This document shows, one piece after another, positions 44,901 through 55,674 of a stretch of DNA of 64,000 nt. The DNA is taken from assembly GCA_046290815.1 (NCBI GenBank), contig JBKBUF010000004.1, positions 132,484 to 196,483 on the forward strand, written 5' to 3'. The translations under genes and the position numbers were made by a program. Each line of letters begins with the position of its first letter. The stretch's first letter is position 1. The notes under the pieces were generated by a model. The model saw only the letters and a program-made list of their open reading frames with translations. It searched no databases and had not been told where the DNA came from. The DNA comes from JBKBUF01 sp046290815. Lineage in GTDB: Bacteria; Bacteroidota; Bacteroidia; Cytophagales; Cytophagaceae.

Positions 44901-47900
44901 GTAAGGTTTGCCGCAAGCTGGTTTACGTTTTCTGTAAGGTCTTTCCAGATACCTGATGCACCAGGTACACTTGCCTGTCCACCCAGTTTACCTTCCACAC
45001 CCACCTCTTTTGCCACGTTTGTTACCTGATCGGCAAATATCGCAAGTGTATCAATCATCTCGTTAATGGTGTCAGTAAGCTGCGACACCTCTCCGGAAGC
45101 GTTAATTGTAAGTTTTTGTTTCAGGTTACCTTTAGCAACTGAAGTCACAACCTTTGCAATACCACGCACCTGGCTTGTAAGGTTGGATGCCATGAAGTTT
45201 ACGGAGTCTGTCAAGTCTTTCCATGTACCTGCCACACCTTTCACCTGTGCCTGTCCACCAAGTTTACCTTCCGAACCTACCTCTCTTGCCACCCTCGTTA
45301 CCTCGGAAGCGAAGGAGTTTAGCTGATCCACCATGGTATTGATGGTATTTTTAAGATCAAGAATTTCACCTTTTACATCCACCATGATGGTTTTAGACAA
45401 GTCACCGCTGGCCACCGCTTTTGTTACCTCAGCTATATTTCTAACCTGACCTGTCAGGTTAGAACCCATGTTATTAACCGAGTCTGTAAGATCTTTCCAG
45501 ATACCGGCCACACCAGGTACGAATGCCTGTCCACCAAGTTTACCTTCCGAACCTACCTCTCTCGCCACCCTGGTTACCTCAGAAGCAAATACCCTCAATT
45601 GGTCCACCATTGTATTGATTGTTTCTTTAAGCTGCAAGATCTCTCCACGCACGTCCACCGTAATTTTTTTAGACATGTCACCGTTTGCCACAGCAATCGC
45701 AACGTCTGCAATGTTACGCACCTGAGCAGTAAGGTTACCCGCCATCTGGTTTACCGAGTCAGTTAAATCTTTCCATACACCACCAACACCTTCGACAGAA
45801 GCCTGACCACCAAGTTTACCTTCTGTACCTACCTCTCTCGCCACCCTTGTTACCTCAGAGGCAAATGCTCTCAGCTGATCCACCATGGTATTGATGGTAT
45901 TTTTCAATTCGAGGATTTCACCTTTTACGTTTACCTCAATTTTTCTTGACAAGTCACCTTTTGCAACGGCTGTTGTTACTTCAGCGATGTTACGCACCTG
46001 CGAGGTAAGGTTACCCGCCATTTTATTTACTGAATCTGTTAAGTCTTTCCAGGTTCCACCCACACCAGGTACGTATGCCTGACCACCTAGCTTACCTTCC
46101 GAACCTACCTCTCTTGCCACCCTGGTTACCTCAGAACCGAAGGAGTTAAGCTGATCCACCATGGTGTTAATGGTATTCTTCAACTCTAAAATTTCACCTT
46201 TTACATCCACCGTAATTTTTCTAGAAAGATTTCCTTTCGCCACCGCTGTAGTTACCTCGGCAATGTTACGCACCTGAGCAGTAAGGTTGGATGCCATGAA
46301 GTTTACCGAATCTGTCAAATCTTTCCATACACCACCGACACCTTTCACTTTTGCCTGGCCACCAAGTTTACCTTCCGTACCTACTTCCACCGCCACACGA
46401 GTTACCTCGGAAGCGAAGGAGTTCAGCTGATCCACCATGGTGTTGATGGTGTTTTTAAGTTCAAGAATTTCGCCTTCTACGTTTACCGTAATTTTCTTTG
46501 ACAAGTCACCATTGGCCACCGCTGTTGTTACATCTGCAATGTTACGCACTTGTGCAGTAAGGTTGGATCCCATCTGATTAACAGAGTCAGTAAGGTCTTT
46601 CCATACACCAGCCACACCTTTCACTTTCGCCTGCCCGCCGAGCTTACCTTCTGTACCTACCTCAAGAGCCACACGGGTTACTTCAGAGGCGAAAGAGTTT
46701 AGCTGATCCACCATGGTGTTGATGGTATTTTTCAATTCAAGAATTTCACCCTCTACGTTTACAGTAATTTTTTTAGACAAGTCACCATTTGCCACGGCTG
46801 TTGTTACATCTGCAATGTTACGTACCTGTGCTGTCAGGTTCGATCCCATCTGGTTTACAGAGTCTGTAAGATCTTTCCATACACCTGCCACACCTTTTAC
46901 TTTCGCCTGACCTCCGAGTTTACCTTCCGTACCCACCTCAAGTGCCACACGTGTTACTTCGGAAGCGAAGGAGTTCAACTGGTCCACCATCGTATTGATA
47001 GTGTTTTTCAATTCGAGGATTTCACCTTCTACGTTTACTGTGATTTTCTTCGACAAGTCACCTTTTGCCACCGCTGTCGTTACGTCTGCAATGTTTCGCA
47101 CCTGAGCTGTAAGGTTAGATCCCATCTGATTTACAGAATCAGTTAAATCTTTCCATACACCACCCACACCTTTCACTTTCGCCTGCCCGCCGAGTTTACC
47201 TTCTGAACCTACCTCTCTGGCCACACGGGTTACTTCTGAAGAGAAGGAATTCAGCTGATCCACCATCGTATTGATGGTATTTTTCAATTCAAGAATTTCA
47301 CCTTTTACCTGTACTGTAATTTTTTTAGATAAGTCACCTTTCGCCACCGCTGTAGTTACATCTGCAATGTTACGCACCTGTGCGGTCAGGTTACCCGCCA
47401 TTTGATTTACTGAGTCCGTCAAATCTTTCCATGTTCCGGCCACACCTTTTACCTGTGCCTGACCACCAAGTTTACCTTCTGTTCCTACTTCAAGGGCCAC
47501 ACGGGTTACCTCAGAGGAGAAGGAGTTCAGCTGATCCACCATCGTGTTGATGGTATTTTTCAATTCAAGGATTTCACCTTTTACGTCCACCGTAATTTTC
47601 TTGGAAAGGTCACCTTTTGCCACTGCGGTTGTCACCTCCGCAATATTTCTCACCTGGTCAGTAAGGTTACCTGCCATCTGGTTTACAGAGTCAGTTAAAT
47701 CTTTCCATACACCGGCTACACCTTTGATTTTTGCCTGACCACCTAGCTTACCTTCTGATCCCACCTCTTTGGCCACACGGGTAACCTCCATAGAGAAGAG
47801 GTTTAGCTGCTTAACCATGTGGTTTACTTCTTTTGCAATCTGATGAAATTCTCCCTTCAGTTTTTGATTTCCTATCTGAAGTGGCATGGTATGAGAAAGG

Positions 47901-48253
47901 TTACCGTTTGCAACGGAGCCGATAACGTTAGCTATTTCTTTTGTTGGTTGTACAAGGTCAGAAATTAATGTGTTAACTGAATTAACACCCTCTTTCCATG
48001 CCCCTTTTCCTTTTTCCAGAGATATACGATGGTTAAGCTCACCATTTTTACCAATGATTTTACCCGCTTTAATAAATTCGGATAACATTCTCTCATTGAT
48101 CTCAATTATCTCATTTAAAGTGTCACAGATTTTGCCTTTTACACCGGATTGATCCAGAGGCATGCGAACGGAAAAATTTCCGTTTTTAACCTCTGAAAGA
48201 ACCTTAAGTAGTTCTTTCTCAAGGACAAATTCATCTATTTGAAGGGTTTTCAT
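41954..48253 (-). CDS. Giant soluble poly-HAMP hybrid histidine kinase with GAF and three receivers
   Basis: 2,099 residues with no transmembrane helix or signal peptide. A divergent N-terminal segment (~1-150) leads into 11 tandem ~92-residue HAMP-type units (W183 is the first conserved WKDLT tryptophan, W1103 the last). A GAF domain (~1190-1335), a coiled coil, HisKA with H1410 ([13 protein letters not shown]), HATPase ([32 protein letters not shown]) and three receiver domains (~1700-2099; [28 protein letters not shown]) follow. The layout resembles fungal group III kinases (Nik1/Os-1), which have fewer such units. It heads a four-gene relay cluster. Confidence 0.95.
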   Translation of the reverse strand: MKTLQIDEFVLEKELLKVLSEVKNGNFSVRMPLDQSGVKGKICDTLNEIIEINERMLSEFIKAGKIIGKNGELNHRISLEKGKGAWKEGVNSVNTLISDLVQPTKEIANVIGSVANGNLSHTMPLQIGNQKLKGEFHQIAKEVNHMVKQLNLFSMEVTRVAKEVGSEGKLGGQAKIKGVAGVWKDLTDSVNQMAGNLTDQVRNIAEVTTAVAKGDLSKKITVDVKGEILELKNTINTMVDQLNSFSSEVTRVALEVGTEGKLGGQAQVKGVAGTWKDLTDSVNQMAGNLTAQVRNIADVTTAVAKGDLSKKITVQVKGEILELKNTINTMVDQLNSFSSEVTRVAREVGSEGKLGGQAKVKGVGGVWKDLTDSVNQMGSNLTAQVRNIADVTTAVAKGDLSKKITVNVEGEILELKNTINTMVDQLNSFASEVTRVALEVGTEGKLGGQAKVKGVAGVWKDLTDSVNQMGSNLTAQVRNIADVTTAVANGDLSKKITVNVEGEILELKNTINTMVDQLNSFASEVTRVALEVGTEGKLGGQAKVKGVAGVWKDLTDSVNQMGSNLTAQVRNIADVTTAVANGDLSKKITVNVEGEILELKNTINTMVDQLNSFASEVTRVAVEVGTEGKLGGQAKVKGVGGVWKDLTDSVNFMASNLTAQVRNIAEVTTAVAKGNLSRKITVDVKGEILELKNTINTMVDQLNSFGSEVTRVAREVGSEGKLGGQAYVPGVGGTWKDLTDSVNKMAGNLTSQVRNIAEVTTAVAKGDLSRKIEVNVKGEILELKNTINTMVDQLRAFASEVTRVAREVGTEGKLGGQASVEGVGGVWKDLTDSVNQMAGNLTAQVRNIADVAIAVANGDMSKKITVDVRGEILQLKETINTMVDQLRVFASEVTRVAREVGSEGKLGGQAFVPGVAGIWKDLTDSVNNMGSNLTGQVRNIAEVTKAVASGDLSKTIMVDVKGEILDLKNTINTMVDQLNSFASEVTRVAREVGSEGKLGGQAQVKGVAGTWKDLTDSVNFMASNLTSQVRGIAKVVTSVAKGNLKQKLTINASGEVSQLTDTINEMIDTLAIFADQVTNVAKEVGVEGKLGGQASVPGASGIWKDLTENVNQLAANLTTQVRSISEVASAVTKGDLTRTIRVEAKGEVEALKDTINQMIANLKETTFRNHEQDWLKSNLAKFTKMLQGQRDLNTVARRILSELAQVVYAQHGAFYLVDNREGENKIKLKLFAGYAYKEAEGFPIEFHIGEGLIGQVAVEKEKIHLKNVPTEYIKINSSLGESKPLSIIVLPVLFENQIKAVIELASFESFSNIHLDFLDQLTESIGIVINTIETNTRTEGLLIQSQSLADELTRANEELQDKALLLETQKQEVEEKNKVIEEARKSLEEKAEQLTLTSKYKSEFLANMSHELRTPLNSLLILAQQLFENADGNLTEKQVSYARTIYSCGDDLIQLINDILDLSKIESGYISIHFSKIRFTEISRFVEATFKPVSETKKVKFNIDIQENLPEVIETDMQRLNQILKNLLSNAFKFTEKGQVSLRIFEAEKSWKSRIPHLENAQRVIAFEIKDTGIGIPKDKQNIIFEAFQQAEGSTSRKYGGTGLGLSISRGLAELLGGTIELDSMENMGSVFTLYLPIEAGGETIISIPRSDTKILSLESVKSESVKALGSLLAPVENSGMDMDLADYDLVNDILQDVEDDRNVINGNDKVILIIEDDQRFAKIILEKANAAGFKAEIATNYGEVFEFANIYKPVAITLDIKMPGTSGWRVLDLFKNDLKLRHIPIYLISGEENSELAFHRGARSFLLKPLKNEVLTELFQDIKDFSSKKEKHLLVVEDNENDSLMIRESFKEIKSIKITHAANGKKALRLAQSKKFDAIILDYKLPDLTTNEFIKEFQENKGLYNVPIILHTAKDFTPRELKDLKKQMSSILLKNVTTMEKLVEEAVLHLHINYLDLPEEIRNEIDKVRVEEDILKGKNILIVDDDVRNLFALTTAFEKYQVVPITAESGQEAINILNSNDNIDLVLMDIMMPEMDGYETMQKIRRENKKLNLPIIAVTAKAMKGDRQKCLEAGASDYITKPVKINQLLSLMRIWLKK
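44789..47791 (-). repeat. Tandem array of 11 units of 276 bp encoding HAMP modules
   Basis: The array lies within the giant kinase gene and the unit length is 276 bases (92 codons). Conserved words recur once per unit: [18 protein letters not shown], NLTxQVRx[19 protein letters not shown]. The unit length is constant across the array, so the coiled-coil phase is kept. Confidence 0.9.
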
Positions 48254-48392
48254 TTTTTAAAAAGGTTTTGTACTTGTCTAAAAATCATAGTAAAACCCTT
48301 TTAGTAAGAAAATGTTCAGGAATTGATTTAAAAAAATTATTTTGCCGCATTGAGTTTTAACATTCTTATTTTTTTGAGGTATTTAACAGGTT

Positions 48393-49739
48393 ATGAAAAG
48401 GGTAAAGGAGAAGAAAATTTTTACAGTGCTCAGAAAACCTATCGAGGAATTTTTCAGGCTTGAATCTTCGGCAGGGATTATGCTGATCCTTGCAACAGTT
48501 GCGGCAATTTTCTGGATCAATTCTCCCTGGCATGATTCATATCATTTGTTCTGGCATAAACATCTGATTATTGGCTTTGATAAAGTAAGAATGGATTATA
48601 CCATTCATCATTGGGTAAATGATGCATTGATGTCTATATTCTTCTTTCTGGTGGGACTTGAAATAAAGAGAGAAGTGATGGCAGGTGAACTTTCAGATAT
48701 AAAGCATGCAGCCATGCCTATTGCGGCTGCAATCGGTGGTATGGTAGTTCCCGCTTTGATCTTTGTGTTGTTAAATGCGAGAGGGGCAGGTAAGGAAGGC
48801 TGGGGGATACCTATGGCCACTGATATTGCTTTTTCAATCGGTGTACTTTCATTGTTGGGTAAAAGAGTTCCTTTAGGTTTAAAAGTTTTTTTAACCGCGC
48901 TTGCCATTGTAGATGACATAGGAGCAGTATTGGTTATTACATTTTTTTATAGCAGTGACATTTATTTTGACTTTCTTATTTATGCTTTTGTCCTGTTAGC
49001 GCTATTGTATGCAATTAATTTTCTTAATGTTTACAGATTAGAAATTTATGTTTTCATCGGAATTGTCATTTGGTTTTTATTTCTTCAGTCGGGTGTCCAT
49101 CCGACCGTGGCAGGTGTATTAGTGGCCTTTTCTATTCCTGCCAAAAGGAAATTTGATGAAGCAACTTATCTTGATGTCTTAGGAAACGGATATCAACAGC
49201 TGAAGGAAATGGACAAACCTGTTTCCTCCATACTTTTGCCGGCAAAACAATTTGAAGTAATAGATGCCATTGACAGAGCTACCAATAAGGTCCAGTCTCC
49301 GCTTCAACGTATAGAAATCAATCTTCATGAATTTGTTTTTTACATTGTTATGCCGGTGTTTGCTTTAGCAAATGCCGCAATTTATATCGATCACACTTTT
49401 TTCAAATCCCTCACAGGCACTCTTACATACAGTATTGCAATAAGTTTATTATTGGGAAAAGTTATAGGAATTTCTTTTTTCAGCTGGCTTGCATTCAAAT
49501 TAAAACTGGCCAATTATCCTTCTAAAGTTGAACTTCCGGAAATAATTGGTTTAGGCTTGTTAGGGGGGATAGGATTTACTATGTCACTTTTTATTTCCAA
49601 TCTTGCATATCATAATGAAATACTAGTTGAAGATGCTAAAACCGGAATACTTGTAGGGTCCACATTAGCTGGAATATCCGGATTCTTTTATCTTAAATAT
49701 TTGCTTAATAAAAAATATCCTATGCAAAAGAAAAATTAA
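48393..49739 (+). CDS. nhaA: Na+/H+ antiporter NhaA
   Basis: 448 residues, about 12 transmembrane helices. The paired transport aspartates are D174/D175 in IVDDIGAVLVI, with D144 in MATDIAFSIG. GVHPTVAGVLVAFSIP and GLLGGIGFTMSLFISNLA are further family signatures. It exports sodium for proton uptake and regulates pH. The C terminus overlaps the convergent cytochrome gene by four bases. Confidence 0.96.
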   Translation: MKRVKEKKIFTVLRKPIEEFFRLESSAGIMLILATVAAIFWINSPWHDSYHLFWHKHLIIGFDKVRMDYTIHHWVNDALMSIFFFLVGLEIKREVMAGELSDIKHAAMPIAAAIGGMVVPALIFVLLNARGAGKEGWGIPMATDIAFSIGVLSLLGKRVPLGLKVFLTALAIVDDIGAVLVITFFYSSDIYFDFLIYAFVLLALLYAINFLNVYRLEIYVFIGIVIWFLFLQSGVHPTVAGVLVAFSIPAKRKFDEATYLDVLGNGYQQLKEMDKPVSSILLPAKQFEVIDAIDRATNKVQSPLQRIEINLHEFVFYIVMPVFALANAAIYIDHTFFKSLTGTLTYSIAISLLLGKVIGISFFSWLAFKLKLANYPSKVELPEIIGLGLLGGIGFTMSLFISNLAYHNEILVEDAKTGILVGSTLAGISGFFYLKYLLNKKYPMQKKN

Positions 49740-50116
49740 TTTTCCGTCCATCTGTTGTTATTCTTCCTCATAGCTTTAATATAACTTACAAGGTGGTTAA
49801 GTTCTTCTTTTGAAATTTTGTCTTCTTTAAAAGATGGCATTTTTCCCAAGCCCAACATGGTTGCTCTGTATCTTACTCTGGCTTTATAAACAAATCCGGG
49901 AAGCGGAAATTGAGGAAATGGATAGCCAATTCCTGCCTCACCCTGGGGATGACAATGCTGGCAGTTTTTCATAAATACCATTTGTCCGTGTGAGGTTTCG
50001 TTGTTCAAAGATAAAGGTCTCATCACAGGCTCGGTCTGACGGTAGCCTGCACAACCTGCAAGAATTAAAGTAGAAATTAAAAGACTAATTGTTATTGAAT
50101 TCTGCTTATTTTCCAT
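49736..50116 (-). CDS. Monohaem c-type cytochrome lipoprotein
   Basis: 126 residues. A lipobox at C22 (LILAGC) precedes one haem motif, CQHCH (C52, C55, H56), with an axial methionine probably in LGKMPSFKED. It overlaps the end of the PQQ-type dehydrogenase gene by 25 bases, so it is most likely the electron acceptor of that enzyme. Confidence 0.9.
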   Translation of the reverse strand: MENKQNSITISLLISTLILAGCAGYRQTEPVMRPLSLNNETSHGQMVFMKNCQHCHPQGEAGIGYPFPQFPLPGFVYKARVRYRATMLGLGKMPSFKEDKISKEELNHLVSYIKAMRKNNNRWTEN

Positions 50117-51522
50117 ATTACACCAGTGTTTTGTTTTGCTGCAGGTCCTTGTTTTGTTACTTCCATAATTCCGAAATCTACTATATAAAGTGATTCTCCA
50201 TCAGGTGAAAATTTTGCACTTACAGGTCTTTCAAGACCACCTTTATTTGCCTTTGATGCAGGTTGATTTTTCTTGCCCTTATTCACTGCAAAATCAGTTA
50301 TAATACCATTTTCCACATCTACTCTGACAATTTTAAACCCAACATGATTGTATATTTTTCCAACCTCCGGAGCCATATCACCAAACTGAGCAATGAATGC
50401 CTGGTTGACATAACCGAATTTTTCGTTTCCCGAAAATGAAAATTTGCATGAAGATGAATGACATGCCAGTTTTGCTACAGGAGAAGGAGGGTCATTAGGA
50501 TTTTTAACTAAAATCTTTTTATCAGGGTCAAGAAGCCTTCCTGCTGAATAATCCGGCCATCCGTACCATTTCTTTTCTTCGACTTTCCATAGAAAGTCCG
50601 GAGAACCCCATACAGGACGGCTTCCTCTGTCATCATAGCCATTGTCTGTAACATATAGCTGGTTATTATGAAAAGTTAACCCAAAAGGATTTCTGAATCC
50701 CCATGCTACCAGTTCAGGTTCTCCTCCCTGCAAGGGAATTTTAATAACAGCACCGGAACATGGAATTTTTCCCGGTATACTTTGACCACCTCTTGTCGGA
50801 GTTCCAAATGGAGAAAAAGGTCCGGTGGAAACAAATTGTTTTTCCCGATTCCAGAAATTTCTGGTTACATAATTTTTCCCTGACACTTCTATATTTTCAC
50901 AGGGGATATCGTGGAATTGAGGAAATCTTTTAACCCATCCAAAATCGAAATTATCTTTGCCTACTATTCCTGAATTGGTAGCAGTACCTATGCCAAAGTA
51001 GATATAATTATTGAAAATGTAAGGTCCGTTGATCTGATGATCTCCTAATGAAGGAAGCCCTGATATCAGGTATGATTTTTTACCTTCAGGTGAAATTCTG
51101 AGAATACTTCCACCGGTTCTCTGACCTCCTTCAGCAATGTAGAAGTTGCCGTTAAAAAACATGACCCCGTTCCAGGGCATATGAGAAGAATCAGATACTA
51201 TTGGTGTGGATGTTCCATCCTTTTCAATCCTGAGAAGTTTTGCTGTAGTAAAATTTTCACCATAGGCATACCCTGATTCAGTAACATAAATTTGATTTTG
51301 ATCATCGAAGGTGATATCGGTAGGATAATTTAACCCTGAGGAGATAGCTTCAATTTTATAACCCGGAGGAAGAGCAATGTCATCAGGGTTTATTTTTCTT
51401 TCAACCGGTACAAAGGTAAAAGCACCATATGATTTTATTTTTCTGTAACAGGAAGGAAAAATAAGTGCTACTGTAATTATAAAACAAATAGATTTTCCTT
51501 TAGTAAAAATTGAATCGGGCAT
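50092..51522 (-). CDS. PQQ-dependent sugar (sorbosone/glucose) dehydrogenase-like lipoprotein
   Basis: About 476 residues. I chose the ATG at 51522 because it yields a lipoprotein signal (ICFIITVALIFPSC); a longer start would overlap the divergent SDR gene. The rest is a six-bladed propeller with repeats such as PTDITFDDQNQIYVTESG, FRNPFGLTFHNNQLYVTDNG and VSAKFSPDGESLYIVDFG. These match the soluble sugar-dehydrogenase/sorbosone dehydrogenase family. Its substrate is unknown. Confidence 0.85.
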   Translation of the reverse strand: MPDSIFTKGKSICFIITVALIFPSCYRKIKSYGAFTFVPVERKINPDDIALPPGYKIEAISSGLNYPTDITFDDQNQIYVTESGYAYGENFTTAKLLRIEKDGTSTPIVSDSSHMPWNGVMFFNGNFYIAEGGQRTGGSILRISPEGKKSYLISGLPSLGDHQINGPYIFNNYIYFGIGTATNSGIVGKDNFDFGWVKRFPQFHDIPCENIEVSGKNYVTRNFWNREKQFVSTGPFSPFGTPTRGGQSIPGKIPCSGAVIKIPLQGGEPELVAWGFRNPFGLTFHNNQLYVTDNGYDDRGSRPVWGSPDFLWKVEEKKWYGWPDYSAGRLLDPDKKILVKNPNDPPSPVAKLACHSSSCKFSFSGNEKFGYVNQAFIAQFGDMAPEVGKIYNHVGFKIVRVDVENGIITDFAVNKGKKNQPASKANKGGLERPVSAKFSPDGESLYIVDFGIMEVTKQGPAAKQNTGVIWKISRIQ

Positions 51523-51594
51523 AATGCAACAGTTGTTTTCAGGGTGAATAACAAACCTATCTGCTGAAATGTTAGTAAAAAAAGGAGTATTGTG

Positions 51595-52674
51595 ATGATT
51601 GACGATAAGATTAAACAACTTGCGGAAAAAATACGCGAAATGATAAAGAAAGAAGAGCGTTTGACTCCTGAGGTAGTGGTAATTACAGGAGCTTCTGCAG
51701 GTGTGGGAAGAGCAACGGCAAGGGAATTTGCCAAGAGAGGTGCTTATGTGGCTTTAATTGCAAGAGGGCAGGATGGATTAGACGCTACAAAAAAAGAAGT
51801 GGAGGAGCTAGGAGGAAGAGCTCTGATTTTAAAAGTTGATGTGGCTGATGCCGGGCAAATTGAAAGAGCCGCTCAGACCATTGAGGAGCAATTAGGACCC
51901 ATCGATATATGGATAAATAATGCCATGACCAGTGTGTTTTCTCCTGTAAAAGAAATGCAGCCTGAAGAATACAAAAGAGTAACAGAAGTAACCTATCTTG
52001 GACAGGTGTATGGAGCACAAGCAGCTTTGAAAAGAATGCTGCCCAGAGACAAAGGAACAATTGTGTTTGTAGGATCTGCACTTGCCTATCGTGGTATTCC
52101 TTTACAATCGGCTTATTGTGCAGCCAAACACGCAATTGTTGGATTTTTTGATTCTTTAAGGTCTGAATTGTTACATGACAAATCAAATGTCCATATTACA
52201 ATGGTACAATTGCCTGCCTTAAATACTCCGCAATTTGGATGGGTAAAAAGCAGGTTACCAATGAAAGCAAGGCCTATGGGTGATATTTTTCAACCGGAAG
52301 TTGCTGCCGAAGCTATAGTATATGCTTCTCATGCAAAAAGAAGAGAAATACTGGTAGGAATGCCCACAGTACAGGCAGTAATAGGAAATAAAATTGCTCC
52401 GGGCTTAGGTGATACAGTTCTTTCAAAAACGGGGTATGAAGGGCAGCAAACAGAAGTTCCTGAAGATCCTAACCGGAGACATAACTTATGGGAGCCTGTT
52501 CCCGGTGATCACAGAGCAAAAGGACAATTTTCTGCGTCAGCAGCATCGTTCAGTCCGCAATTATGGATAAATAAAAATATTGGAGCAATTGCCCTTGGGT
52601 TTGGTACTTTTGCAATTGCTGGTTTGGTTACCGCATTAATAAAAAATCGTGGGGTAAAGCCAATAGTCGGATAA
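51595..52674 (+). CDS. Short-chain dehydrogenase/reductase with C-terminal membrane anchor
   Basis: 359 residues. I took the ATG at 51595, eight bases after an AGGAG-type ribosome site; a GTG lies one codon earlier. The NAD(P) motif is GASAGVGRATAREF, followed by INNAMTS, the serine at VGSALAYRG and the catalytic SAYCAAKHA (YxxxK). Beyond the normal SDR length it has an extension ending in a hydrophobic helix (IGAIALGFGTFAIAGLV). The substrate is unknown. Confidence 0.9.
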   Translation: MIDDKIKQLAEKIREMIKKEERLTPEVVVITGASAGVGRATAREFAKRGAYVALIARGQDGLDATKKEVEELGGRALILKVDVADAGQIERAAQTIEEQLGPIDIWINNAMTSVFSPVKEMQPEEYKRVTEVTYLGQVYGAQAALKRMLPRDKGTIVFVGSALAYRGIPLQSAYCAAKHAIVGFFDSLRSELLHDKSNVHITMVQLPALNTPQFGWVKSRLPMKARPMGDIFQPEVAAEAIVYASHAKRREILVGMPTVQAVIGNKIAPGLGDTVLSKTGYEGQQTEVPEDPNRRHNLWEPVPGDHRAKGQFSASAASFSPQLWINKNIGAIALGFGTFAIAGLVTALIKNRGVKPIVG

Positions 52675-52680
52675 GTCCTG

Positions 52681-52722
52681 AATTATAAATGCACTGAAAG
52701 AATGGTCAGTGCATTTATAATT
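52681..52722. terminator. Long perfect hairpin after the SDR gene
   Basis: A 17-bp perfect stem (AATTATAAATGCACTGA and its complement) closes on an 8-base loop, with T-rich sequence downstream. It acts as terminator for the SDR transcript. The remaining gap up to 52890 shows no gene. Confidence 0.75.
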
Positions 52723-52890
52723 AATTAATTTTTAGGTGTTTATGATTTTTATTTTTACATTTTCTTCTACATAGATCATATAATCTTATGATAATCATCA
52801 AAGTATGAAACATGTGGATAAATTTCTCGTATATAAAAATCTCCTGATTATCAGGACAATATTTTTTGTCCCATTAAGGGTAAAGATTTT

Positions 52891-55674
52891 ATGACTTGTA
52901 AAAATTATATTTTAATATTTTGGGCAGTGATTGTTTTGGCCATGGGGAATTCCTTCGCACAGACCGCAAAGGAAATAAAGACTATGGAACATGAAGCATA
53001 TAAGCTTTACCATCATGAAAAATATGTAGAAGCTTTACCCATTTATCTCATTCTTGATAGTCTTAAGCCTAATGATCCAACTATTAAATTCCGTACAGGG
53101 GTTTGTTATCTATATAGTCCTACAAGATATAAAAGCTTACCGTATCTAGAGAAAGCAAACTCATTAAACTATTCCAGGGAGGAGCTTGAGTATAGTCTTG
53201 GCAGAGCTTATCATTTGAATCATCAATTTGATAAGGCGATCGAGCTTTATCAAAAGTGTTTACCTCGTTCCAAAGATAAAGAGAAAAAAGATATTCAGCG
53301 TTTGATAGAAATGTGTCATAATGGAAAGAAGCTGATGGCTGATCCGGTAAATGCCACTATACAAAATATGGGTAATATAGTCAATTCCGGATTCTCGGAA
53401 TATGCCCCTGTAATATCAGCTGATGAAGATATACTTGTATTTACATCAAGAAGACCCTCTACCACCGGTGGAATGCGCGACATCAATGGAGAATATTTTG
53501 AAGACATTCTTATTTCATATAAGGAAAACGGCAACTGGACCCCTCCTGTTAGCATAGGAAGACAAATTAATACTCCATATAATGACGCATCCATTGCTTT
53601 ATCTGTTGACGGAAATAATTTGTTTGTTTATAAAAATGATACCATTACAGGTAACGGTGATATTTATGTGAGTGAAAGAAAAGGTGTTCAATGGACAAGA
53701 CCTAAAAATCTGGGAAAAGAAATTAATTCGCCTTATTGGGAACCTTCGGCATCGCTTATAGCTGATGAAAATACAATTTTCTTTACAAGTGATCGTCCGG
53801 GAGGATATGGAGGTACAGATATTTATGTTTCAAGAAAGCAGAAGGATGGAAAATGGGGAGTTCCTAAAAATCTGGGACCTAATGTAAATACTCCATATGA
53901 TGAAGAAGCACCTTTTATTCATGCAGATAGCAGAACTTTATATTTTAGCTCCCAAGGTCATAATAGTATGGGTGGTTATGATGTATTCACTTGTTCCTTT
54001 TTCCATGAAAATGATAGTGTATCACTTCCGGAAAATGTGGGATATCCTATCAATACCGCTGATGATGAATTGTTCTTCGTTTGGTCTGCGGATGGAACAA
54101 GAGGGTATTTTAGTGCAGTAAGAGAAGATTCATACGGTGAACGAGATATATATATAGTTAATCGTCCGGATGTAAAAGTCAATCTGATTCTTTTCAGCGG
54201 TAAAATATCTACCAAGGATAAAAAACATCTTCCTGCGAAAATCATGATTTTTGATAATGAAACAAATGAACTGGTGGCCTTATATGATTCTACAAAATTT
54301 CATGATGACTACACCATTGTTTTACATCCGGGTAAAAACTATGGAGTAGCTATTGAAGCAAATGGTTATTTGTCTTACTCAGAAAATGTAAACATACCTG
54401 TACATGGCTTTCATGAATTCAATAAGGACATTGCTTTAACGCCTATAGAAAAGGGAGGTCTTATTGTATTGAATAACGTTTTCTTTGATGAAGGAAAGTC
54501 AGAGTTGAAAAAAGAATCATACGGTGAGCTTGACAGGTATTTAAAATTAATTAAAGAAAACCCTGATCTGGCACTTGAAATCGCCGGACATGCATTTGAT
54601 TTTGACAATCATAAGGCCAATCTTGACTTGTCGCAGAAAAGAGCGCAGGCGGTAGTTGATTATTTGATTTCCAAAGGAGTATCTCCTGAGAAATTGAGGG
54701 CAGTAGGATATGGTGACAGAATAAAACTTGTGGATGACGATTCCCCTGAAGGAAAGAAAGCTAATACCAGAACAGAATTTATTATTCTTGAGAAACTTAA
54801 AGAAGGAGAGAAACTTGGTAAAACCAACGGTTTTTACAATGATAAAGGAAAAGTTGTTAAAGAAAGAATTGCTTCTAAAACGCTGGTAGATGAAAAAGTA
54901 GAAAAAACTAAAGAAGAGTATCTCTATAAAAAGGATAAAGATGTTTTTCTTGGTGTGACTGATCCGTCAGGAACAGTAGCTACAAATAAGGAAGTAAAAG
55001 CTAAAGTGGAAAAAGGTCAGTTAATGCCTGTTATATTAAAAGGGACTATCACTGAAAATACAGGTAAAAATGCTGTGCCGACTTCAAAAATTCAATTAAT
55101 TAATGAAAGCGGAACTGTGGTACAAGAAATTCAATCCGCCACGGATGGAACTTTTAGTTTTACCTTTTATGACACAGAAGAGAAGAAATACACGGTTTCT
55201 GCATCACGTTCCGGGTATTCATTTAATTCTAAAAATGTAAATATTCCAGCCAACAGCAACCAAAAATCTGTGATAAATGTAAATATTGCATTACAAAAAC
55301 TAGATGTTGGTACAAGGCAGGTTTTAAGAAATTTATACTTCGGTTTTGATAAAATCAGTTTGAGGGCAGAGTCTTATGATGAACTGAAGAAGCTTGTTAC
55401 TTTGATGAAGGAGAATCCTAAAATGGTAGTTGAAATAGCAGGACATACCGATAATATAGGGTCTACTACTTATAACAAATTACTATCGTATAAGAGGGCT
55501 GAATCAGTAATGAATTACCTTATCAAACAAGGAATAGAAAGATCAAGACTTACAGCAAAAGGATACGGTGAAGAAAAACCACTGGCAACAAATGATGATG
55601 AGGAGGAGGGTAGAGAATTAAACAGAAGGACAGAGTTTGTTATTACTGACTTAAGTAAACAGGCAATGCGTTAA
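52891..55674 (+). CDS. PorE-like envelope protein: TPR, PD40 propeller, CRD, two OmpA domains
   Basis: 927 residues with a signal peptide (1-23). TPR helices (~30-150) are followed by a PD40/WD40-like propeller (~155-410; repeated FTSRRPSTTGG, FTSDRPGGYGGTDIYVS, FSSQGHNSMGGYDVF), a carboxypeptidase-regulatory-like domain (~430-510), an OmpA domain (~522-640), a second regulatory-like domain (~705-800) and a C-terminal OmpA domain (~806-920). This is the domain order of PorE of the type IX secretion system, plus a duplicated tail. The last OmpA domain keeps GHTDNIG and LSYKRA, the peptidoglycan-binding residues; the first has GHAFDFD instead. Confidence 0.88.
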   Translation: MTCKNYILIFWAVIVLAMGNSFAQTAKEIKTMEHEAYKLYHHEKYVEALPIYLILDSLKPNDPTIKFRTGVCYLYSPTRYKSLPYLEKANSLNYSREELEYSLGRAYHLNHQFDKAIELYQKCLPRSKDKEKKDIQRLIEMCHNGKKLMADPVNATIQNMGNIVNSGFSEYAPVISADEDILVFTSRRPSTTGGMRDINGEYFEDILISYKENGNWTPPVSIGRQINTPYNDASIALSVDGNNLFVYKNDTITGNGDIYVSERKGVQWTRPKNLGKEINSPYWEPSASLIADENTIFFTSDRPGGYGGTDIYVSRKQKDGKWGVPKNLGPNVNTPYDEEAPFIHADSRTLYFSSQGHNSMGGYDVFTCSFFHENDSVSLPENVGYPINTADDELFFVWSADGTRGYFSAVREDSYGERDIYIVNRPDVKVNLILFSGKISTKDKKHLPAKIMIFDNETNELVALYDSTKFHDDYTIVLHPGKNYGVAIEANGYLSYSENVNIPVHGFHEFNKDIALTPIEKGGLIVLNNVFFDEGKSELKKESYGELDRYLKLIKENPDLALEIAGHAFDFDNHKANLDLSQKRAQAVVDYLISKGVSPEKLRAVGYGDRIKLVDDDSPEGKKANTRTEFIILEKLKEGEKLGKTNGFYNDKGKVVKERIASKTLVDEKVEKTKEEYLYKKDKDVFLGVTDPSGTVATNKEVKAKVEKGQLMPVILKGTITENTGKNAVPTSKIQLINESGTVVQEIQSATDGTFSFTFYDTEEKKYTVSASRSGYSFNSKNVNIPANSNQKSVINVNIALQKLDVGTRQVLRNLYFGFDKISLRAESYDELKKLVTLMKENPKMVVEIAGHTDNIGSTTYNKLLSYKRAESVMNYLIKQGIERSRLTAKGYGEEKPLATNDDEEEGRELNRRTEFVITDLSKQAMR

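Noticed and set aside
45066..47738. Several open frames on the + strand inside the giant kinase gene, repeating every 276 bases
   Set aside because: They are mirror images of the HAMP repeat coding strand, with no start signals of their own.
44789..47791. Regular 276-base repeats considered as a CRISPR or satellite array
   Set aside because: The whole tract is one open frame with constant protein motifs; there are no spacers.
51785..52186. A 133-codon open frame antisense to the SDR gene
   Set aside because: It lies wholly within a well-supported enzyme gene and resembles no protein.
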